This document shows positions 5,597 through 8,479 of a DNA stretch of 8,479 nt, one piece after another (the first letter of the stretch is position 1; the number at the start of each line of letters is the position of its first letter). Position numbers and translations under genes: made by a program. The DNA is from an uncultured Bacteroidota bacterium (GTDB taxonomy: Bacteria > Bacteroidota > Bacteroidia > Bacteroidales > 4484-276). The DNA lies in NCBI GenBank assembly GCA_903930725.1, contig CAIYZW010000976.1:1-8479 (forward strand). Reading direction: 5' to 3'. Under the pieces are notes generated by a model that did not search any database, was not told the origin of the DNA, and was given only the letters and a program-made list of their open reading frames with translations.

Positions 5597-6181
5597 ATGG
5601 AAAACAAAGACTACACCATCATTTACCGAATCATGCATTGGGCTATAGCCATATCAATGATTTTTTTGCTTTTAACTATCTTTTTAAGGTTAACCTGGAT
5701 GAATAGAGAACATATTGCCGACATCATCCAAAGCTATCTTGCTACTACCAACCAATCTTTGTCGGGCGAAGAACTCATTGTTCTTTCAAAACAAATCAGA
5801 AAACCAATGTGGGAATGGCACATCTATTTGGGCTATGTTTTAACAGGATTGTTTTGCATAAGACTGGCTCTTCCTTTTTTTGACAAAATGAAGTTTTCGA
5901 ATCCTTTTAACAAACAACTTGTTTTAAAGGAAAAGTTCCAATATTGGGTTTATTTGGTTTTTAATACTGGTGTGGCTATTTCCCTGGTAACCGGTTTAAT
6001 AATCAAATTCGGCCCGAAAACCTTAAAAAGTACCATGGAGGAAATACATGTTTTGTCGATTTATTACCTGATAACATTCCTGATCATTCATTTTGGAGGC
6101 GTATTACTGGCTGAATTTACCACCCAACATGGAATAATCTCAAGAATAATAAGTGGCACAAAATTGACGAAAAAAGAATAA
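5597..6181 (+). CDS. Cytochrome b561-type (cytochrome b/b6 domain) membrane protein
   Basis: A 194-residue inner-membrane protein with four predicted helices at about 13-33, 74-95, 115-137 and 150-173. His14 (RIMHWAIA, helix 1), His75 (WEWHIYLGY, helix 2), His151 and His165 (EEIHVLSIYYLITFLIIHF, helix 4) are placed as the two pairs of axial haem ligands of bacterial b561/Ni-Fe-hydrogenase cytochrome b proteins, so two b haems are expected. It would pass electrons between quinones and a partner. The 40-residue loop between helices 1 and 2 is hydrophilic. No hydrogenase, formate dehydrogenase, cytochrome c or YceI-like partner is adjacent, so the partner is unknown. The start at 5597 is favoured because MENKDYTIIYRIMHW places the usual short N-terminus before His14; no Shine-Dalgarno is present, as is normal in this phylum. 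Confidence 0.85.
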   Translation: MENKDYTIIYRIMHWAIAISMIFLLLTIFLRLTWMNREHIADIIQSYLATTNQSLSGEELIVLSKQIRKPMWEWHIYLGYVLTGLFCIRLALPFFDKMKFSNPFNKQLVLKEKFQYWVYLVFNTGVAISLVTGLIIKFGPKTLKSTMEEIHVLSIYYLITFLIIHFGGVLLAEFTTQHGIISRIISGTKLTKKE

Positions 6182-6276
6182 ATCACGAAAACAATGCAGC
6201 ATTTTCCTGCAACCAAGGCGCAACCGGATTTTTGCGTATGTTTTCGCTGATCGTTGACCCTATGATGTCATTTCTT

Positions 6277-6284
6277 AACATTTG
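6277..6284 (+). promoter_or_regulatory. Possible -7 box for the VOC-family gene
   Basis: AACATTTG, 7 of 8 to TAnnTTTG, with TTG at 6254-6256 about 20 bases upstream. It would give a leader of about 75 bases to the ATG at 6366. Weak evidence only; the 184-base gap shows no strong terminator for the cytochrome gene. Confidence 0.25.
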
Positions 6285-6365
6285 CAATAAATAATGGTTA
6301 AAAAACCAACCTTTTGCTGCCGGTGCACTGATAATTGGCAAAATGGAAATTAGAATCATATTAAA

Positions 6366-6881
6366 ATGAAAAAGACAGCATTATTAATCGCCGGACTTCT
6401 GGCATCGTTAGGACTTGGTTTTTACATCAGTACCATTACCACCACAAATCAACCCGAAGCCATCATCAAGTCATCCAGATTAAATACAAACAACGAAAAA
6501 GGAGACAATATGAAATTAGGAGCATTTTCGGTTAGCCTTAATGTGAAAGACATTGAGATTTCGAAACAATTTTATGAAAACCTTGGATTTAAAGTTTTTG
6601 GAGGGAGCCTCGAAAAAAATTATTTCATCATGAAAAATGAGAATTCCCTCATCGGACTGTTTCAGGGTATGTTTGAAGGTAATATCTTAACTTTCAATCC
6701 GGGTTGGGACGAAAACGCCCGGAATATCGAAAAGTTTGAGGATGTCAGGGAAATCCAAAAACAGCTTAGAAGCAAGAACATTACATTAACAGCCGAATCA
6801 GACGAGACCACCACCGGCCCGGCAAGTATCATGCTAACCGACCCTGACGGAAATATGATTTATATTGACCAGCACCGTTAA
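6366..6881 (+). CDS. VOC-family (glyoxalase/bleomycin-resistance-like) protein, possibly with an N-terminal membrane anchor
   Basis: 171 residues from the first ATG. Residues 1-25 look like a signal/anchor (MKKTALLIAGLLASLGLGFYIS), followed by a linker to about 48. The VOC domain starts at Met49: MKLGAFSVSLNVKDIEISKQFYENLGFKVFGG (49-80, first beta-alpha-beta unit). It ends with GPASIMLTDPDGNMIYIDQH (151-170), the usual C-terminal strand. The metal-ligand positions look lost: Ser55 stands where many members have His/Gln, and Tyr166 where DPDGN-x-[IL]-E would give Glu. A metal-free or binding role is therefore possible. VOC proteins include glyoxalases, dioxygenases and drug-binding proteins; substrate unknown. 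An alternative start at 6510 has a good Shine-Dalgarno (see separate entry) and would give a 123-residue cytosolic protein, the normal size for this family. Confidence 0.85.
   Translation: MKKTALLIAGLLASLGLGFYISTITTTNQPEAIIKSSRLNTNNEKGDNMKLGAFSVSLNVKDIEISKQFYENLGFKVFGGSLEKNYFIMKNENSLIGLFQGMFEGNILTFNPGWDENARNIEKFEDVREIQKQLRSKNITLTAESDETTTGPASIMLTDPDGNMIYIDQHR
6500..6512 (+). promoter_or_regulatory. Shine-Dalgarno and alternative start inside the VOC gene
   Basis: AGGAG at 6500-6504, five bases (ACAAT) before ATG at 6510-6512, in frame with the longer reading frame at codon 49. The VOC domain begins exactly at this ATG. Shine-Dalgarno sequences are not seen before the other genes here, so this one stands out. 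Either the short form is the real product and the upstream 48 codons are a leader, or two forms are made (anchored and cytosolic). Confidence 0.5.
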
Positions 6882-7102
6882 AACACTTTCTTTGCGGGCA
6901 AACATCTTGCACTATAACAAAAAGCAGGAATACCGGCATGTTACACCACATTTGCACCAGACGGAGAGTTGTACTCCGTTGATGGGAACTCTGGCTTTTG
7001 AAAAGTTCCATTTGCAGCAGGCTCATCGTAAAATGCCGCCCAGCAAACAGCCGCTCAACGGGAACAAAAGAAAAACTGTGCCTGGTTATGATGCGGAACT
7101 AT

Positions 7103-7120
7103 AACGGTGCGCTGCACCTT
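7103..7120. repeat. REP-like palindrome 1
   Basis: GGTGC-GCT-GCACC at 7106-7118: 5-bp stem, 3-base loop. It is a near copy of palindrome 2, which begins exactly 52 bases later, and similarity continues for a few bases after the core (CCT...GAT-A). Confidence 0.65.
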
Positions 7121-7144
7121 TGTGATCAAATCGTCGAATTTCCC

Positions 7145-7170
7145 CTATCAATATTCCGGTGTGCTGCACC
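7145..7170. repeat. REP-like palindrome 2 with CTATCAATATT arm
   Basis: Core GGTGT-GCT-GCACC at 7158-7170 (one G-T pair), preceded by CTATCAATATT at 7145-7155. That flank is the exact reverse complement of AATATTGATAG after palindrome 3, so units 2 and 3 are arranged head-to-head around a short spacer. Confidence 0.7.
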
Positions 7171-7181
7171 TAAAAGATTAG

Positions 7182-7212
7182 TGCCGCCTTTGGCGGTATG
7201 AAATATTGATAG
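7182..7212. repeat. REP-like palindrome 3 with AATATTGATAG arm
   Basis: Core CCGCC-TTT-GGCGG at 7184-7196, followed by AATATTGATAG at 7202-7212. The core begins 26 bases after the core of palindrome 2, half of the 52-base step seen elsewhere in the cluster. A partial unit, GCACCGAAATATT at 7248-7260, follows with no opposite arm. Confidence 0.7.
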
Positions 7213-7300
7213 TTATAAAGTTATAGTATAGATAATTGAGGTATAGAGCACCGAAATATTCTTTCATGCAATGGTTTACATTGTCGTTAATCAGCTCTTA

Positions 7301-7323
7301 AAGCCTCGTAGAGGCGGCATTAT
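7301..7323. repeat. REP-like palindrome 4
   Basis: GCCTC-GTA-GAGGC at 7303-7315 inside a 23-base direct repeat shared with palindrome 5 (three mismatches), followed by ATGGTAGC and an A-run. Confidence 0.7.
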
Positions 7324-7352
7324 GGTAGCAAAAAGTAACGACGAACAAAGTC

Positions 7353-7375
7353 AAGCCTCATAGAGGCGACAATAT
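7353..7375. repeat. REP-like palindrome 5
   Basis: GCCTC-ATA-GAGGC at 7355-7367, starting exactly 52 bases after palindrome 4. The loop differs (ATA for GTA) but both stems are intact. A further partial unit, TATCAATAATTTCG at 7397-7410, resembles the flank of palindrome 2 but its core has decayed. Confidence 0.7.
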
Positions 7376-7459
7376 CAAAAATGCACCGGGGTTCTTTATC
7401 AATAATTTCGCATCAACGGCGCTTCACTTTCCGATAACTAATTTCAAAACCGAAACAAC

Positions 7460-7488
7460 AAAGCCGGCTATCATACCCGGTTTTCTTT
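7460..7488 (+). terminator. Orphan terminator-like hairpin
   Basis: AAAGCCGG (7460-7467) and CCGGTTTT (7477-7484), 8 pairs including one G-T, 9-base loop, then CTTT. On the minus strand the stem is followed by TTTGTTGTTT, a poorer tract. No recognised gene ends within 570 bases upstream, so the transcript it would stop is unknown. Confidence 0.4.
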
Positions 7489-7582
7489 AAAATTGTTCCT
7501 CCTCTCTTACAATTAATCCGGCCTTTTAATAATTCGCTGATCTCCTCTGATAACAACTTTGCTTTTTACAATATTTCTATCC

Positions 7583-7608
7583 ACCGGAAATTTGAAAATC
7601 CGGTTTTT
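7583..7608 (+). terminator. Terminator-like hairpin just before the HU-family gene promoter
   Basis: ACCGGA (7583-7588) and TCCGGT (7599-7604), 10-base loop, running into TTTTT (7604-7608). Canonical form on the plus strand. It could insulate the HU gene from upstream transcription; the candidate -33 TTTG of the HU promoter falls inside its loop. Confidence 0.5.
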
Positions 7609-7618
7609 ATTACTTTAG
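7591..7618 (+). promoter_or_regulatory. Putative promoter of the HU-family gene
   Basis: TTTG (7591-7594), 16 bases, TACTTTAG (7611-7618; 7 of 8 to TAnnTTTG), followed by a C-rich start region. Predicted start near 7624, with a leader of about 97 bases. The spacing is a little short compared with the 18 bases seen elsewhere in this window. An alternative -7 box, CAACTTTG, is at 7554-7561. Confidence 0.45.
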
Positions 7619-7721
7619 CCCCCGTTAACAGTTCGTAAACGACTTGAAATTAAGTTGGATACATCAATAGTAAGAATAATCCTTTTAGTTTTTAATTTAT
7701 TAACCTATAAATTCGATAAGT

Positions 7722-8108
7722 ATGCCAGTCAAATTTAAAGCGCTTCCACGCAGGAATCTAAAGGACCCGGGCCAACCACCCAAGTATTATGCAGTAGCAA
7801 CCGGAGGTGGCAAATGCGACATTGATAAGTTGTCGCGTATCATTTCAAAAAACAGCACTGTAAGCCGCGCCGATATTTACGCGGTAATAATCGCAATGGT
7901 GGACGCAATCAACGACGAAATTTCGGACGGGAACATGGTTTATCTCAGTAAATTAGGTTCGTTTGGTATTGCCATAAAAAGTGTAGGAGCGGCAACGCCC
8001 GAAGCAGTTACGGCAGCAACCATCAAGAAGTCGAAAATAAACTATCGTCCCGGCGCCGAAATTAAGACTGTGCTCAATACCTTACAATACAAGAAAATGG
8101 AATCGTAA
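7722..8108 (+). CDS. HU-family histone-like DNA-binding protein (Bacteroidota HU-related type)
   Basis: A 128-residue nucleoid-type protein, longer than the 90-residue HU because of an N-terminal extension (MPVKFKALPRRNLKDPGQPPKYYAVATGGG, residues 1-20 and 21-30). That extension is typical of the Bacteroidota HU-related (HU-HIG type) family. The HU core follows: helices at about 32-45 (KCDIDKLSRIISKN) and 48-68 (VSRADIYAVIIAMVDAINDEI), then the beta region GNMVYLSKLGSFGIAIKS (70-87). An arm with a Pro at 93 comes next, then RPGAEIK (109-115) before the last helix. Expected role: dimer that binds and bends DNA with little sequence specificity. It stands alone, with terminator and promoter signals upstream and a repeat-rich gap downstream. 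Many Bacteroidota carry several paralogues near mobile or variable loci; whether this one has a local job cannot be told. Confidence 0.92.
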   Translation: MPVKFKALPRRNLKDPGQPPKYYAVATGGGKCDIDKLSRIISKNSTVSRADIYAVIIAMVDAINDEISDGNMVYLSKLGSFGIAIKSVGAATPEAVTAATIKKSKINYRPGAEIKTVLNTLQYKKMES

Positions 8109-8277
8109 AAGCTATCAAGCCACCAAACTCCAAAAACTTGTAGTGTTTCAATACAGCGAGGCACAGCCTTTTCGATGATTACACATTTTGTTGTTCCGGT
8201 CATGAAGCAAAAATTCAAAAGGTAAAAGCAGTTTTTTCTTTTAAATCGGAAGTTCTTTTTTTCGTGTTAAGGGTGGC

Positions 8278-8335
8278 AAAAAAAACATCGCGACAAAATT
8301 TTATTTTCTGGCGACAAAAATAAATTATGTCGCGA
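8278..8335 (-). terminator. Imperfect long inverted repeat, terminator-like for minus-strand transcription
   Basis: TCGCGACA (8288-8295) pairs with TGTCGCGA (8328-8335). After one A-A mismatch the pairing continues through AATTT/AAATT (8297-8301 with 8322-8326). After one bulged T it continues through ATTTT/AAAAT (8303-8307 with 8317-8321), leaving a 9-base loop. On the minus strand the stem is followed after two bases by eight T (complement of the A-run 8278-8285). On the plus strand the T-run (8343-8349) is seven bases away, so the minus direction fits better. It would end transcription coming from beyond the right edge. Confidence 0.45.
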
Positions 8336-8351
8336 GAAAATATTTTTTTGT
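8289..8351. repeat. Three direct repeats with exact 21-base period
   Basis: GCGACAAAAT at 8290, GCGACAAAAA at 8311 and GCGAGAAAAT at 8332: the nine-base core recurs at 8290, 8311 and 8332, so both steps are exactly 21 bases. The rest of each unit is A/T-rich and diverged. A possible fourth copy near 8353 is not recognisable. Confidence 0.7.
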
Positions 8352-8479
8352 AAAGAGGTTTATTTTTTGAGCCTTGAGAGCAGATTTTTTAAGACGGGGA
8401 ATTGCACGAAAAAAGATTGGATGAGAAAAAATATTTTATTGGAGATGAAATTGAAAAATATAGAGAGTGCCGGGAGACA

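Larger units (their letters stand above)
6882..7721. other. 840-base non-coding region with palindromic repeats and orphan terminators
   Basis: Between the VOC and HU-family genes. About 6882-7100: no supported gene. A hairpin ACGGAG/CTCCGT lies at 6961-6979, and a 25-codon open stretch containing FAPDGELYSVDGNSGF ends at about 6998 without a start codon. 7103-7410: cluster of REP-like palindromes (listed separately). 7460-7488 and 7583-7608: two terminator-like hairpins on the plus strand. 7591-7618: HU promoter candidate. Open frames in this stretch cross the palindromes and do not resemble proteins I know. Confidence 0.6.
8109..8479. other. Right-end non-coding gap with phased repeats
   Basis: 371 bases to the window edge. 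About 8109-8270 shows no gene; a small hairpin AGGC-ACA-GCCT with TTTTC at 8159-8173 is too weak to call. 8289-8349 carries three 21-base repeats and an inverted repeat (separate entries). Base use is very A/T-rich beyond 8200. A minus-strand frame is open from the edge to TAA at 8360-8362 (39 codons), and a plus-strand frame is open from about 8272 to the edge; neither resembles a protein I know. Confidence 0.55.

Noticed and set aside
2510..6181. Nickel/hydrogenase maturation link between SlyD and the b561 cytochrome.
   Set aside because: They are 2.6 kb apart on opposite strands, and no hydrogenase genes are in the window.
6924..6998. 25-codon stretch containing FAPDGELYSVDGNSGF, reminiscent of beta-propeller-type repeats.
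   Set aside because: No start codon, very short, and flanked by stops. At most a gene remnant; too little to call a pseudogene.
6865..7201. Several 65-80-codon frames on both strands after the VOC gene.
   Set aside because: They overlap the VOC stop or run through the palindromic repeats and have no recognisable domains.
7103..7410. CRISPR array.
   Set aside because: The repeats are 13-base palindromes with different stems and no regular 25-40-base direct repeats or uniform spacers; no cas genes nearby.
8159..8173. AGGC-ACA-GCCT hairpin with TTTTC after the HU gene as its terminator.
   Set aside because: Only a four-base stem and a short T-run; not distinguishable from chance.
8360..8479. 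Open minus-strand frame entering from the right edge and ending with TAA at 8360-8362 (39 codons, C-terminus LKNLLSRLKK), followed by the terminator-like hairpin.
   Set aside because: Phe/Ile/Leu-rich composition is what an A-rich plus strand gives by chance, two minus frames are open over much of it, and no family is recognisable. It could still be the tail of a real gene; sequence beyond 8479 would decide.
8272..8479. Open plus-strand frame to the right edge that includes the 21-base repeats.
   Set aside because: No good start before 8421, low-complexity codons, and it overlaps repeat and hairpin structures. Not supported as coding.

Overview
The window looks like a chromosomal segment of a Bacteroidota bacterium. 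The order is not certain; a Bacteroidales/Marinilabiliales-like genome is my inference. Evidence: putative promoters fit the Bacteroidota form (TTTG, about 18 bases, TAnnTTTG) and almost no gene has a Shine-Dalgarno sequence. Ribosomal protein S16 carries a long charged C-terminal tail, lipoproteins begin CKKDE/CKKDD after the lipobox, and there is an HU-related histone-like protein of the type common in this phylum.

Layout. Bases 1-2995 are all on the minus strand. Read in the direction of transcription, they are slyD (FKBP prolyl isomerase/chaperone), rpsP (S16), rimM (30S maturation factor), trmN6 (tRNA m6A37 methyltransferase), and a lipoprotein-type peptidase C26 (glutamine-amidotransferase-like hydrolase) that runs off the left edge. 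This is a translation and ribosome-assembly cluster. rpsP is followed by a strong intrinsic terminator 14 bases before rimM, so S16 is probably made in excess over RimM/TrmN6. rimM and trmN6 are 5 bases apart and surely share a transcript.

From 3279 onward all genes are on the plus strand, mostly as single-gene units with their own -7 boxes: a small PKD-domain lipoprotein, a TfoX/Sxy N-terminal-domain protein, a two-domain lipocalin-like lipoprotein with a good terminator, a four-helix cytochrome b561-type membrane protein, a VOC/glyoxalase-like protein with two possible starts, and a histone-like HU-family protein.

The non-coding stretches hold most of the unexplained structure. Between the VOC and HU genes (840 bases) lies a cluster of REP-like 13-base palindromes (5-bp stem, 3-base loop). 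It includes two pairs, each spaced exactly 52 bases apart. Two terminator-like hairpins follow with no recognisable gene in front of them. Beyond the HU gene, three direct repeats of GCGACAAAA type recur at exactly 21-base steps and lie within a long imperfect inverted repeat that looks like a terminator for minus-strand transcription. I found no CRISPR array, tRNA, rRNA, intact insertion sequence or defence/secretion operon. I do not see a convincing new multi-gene system; the repeats and the regulatory arrangement are the parts most worth checking.
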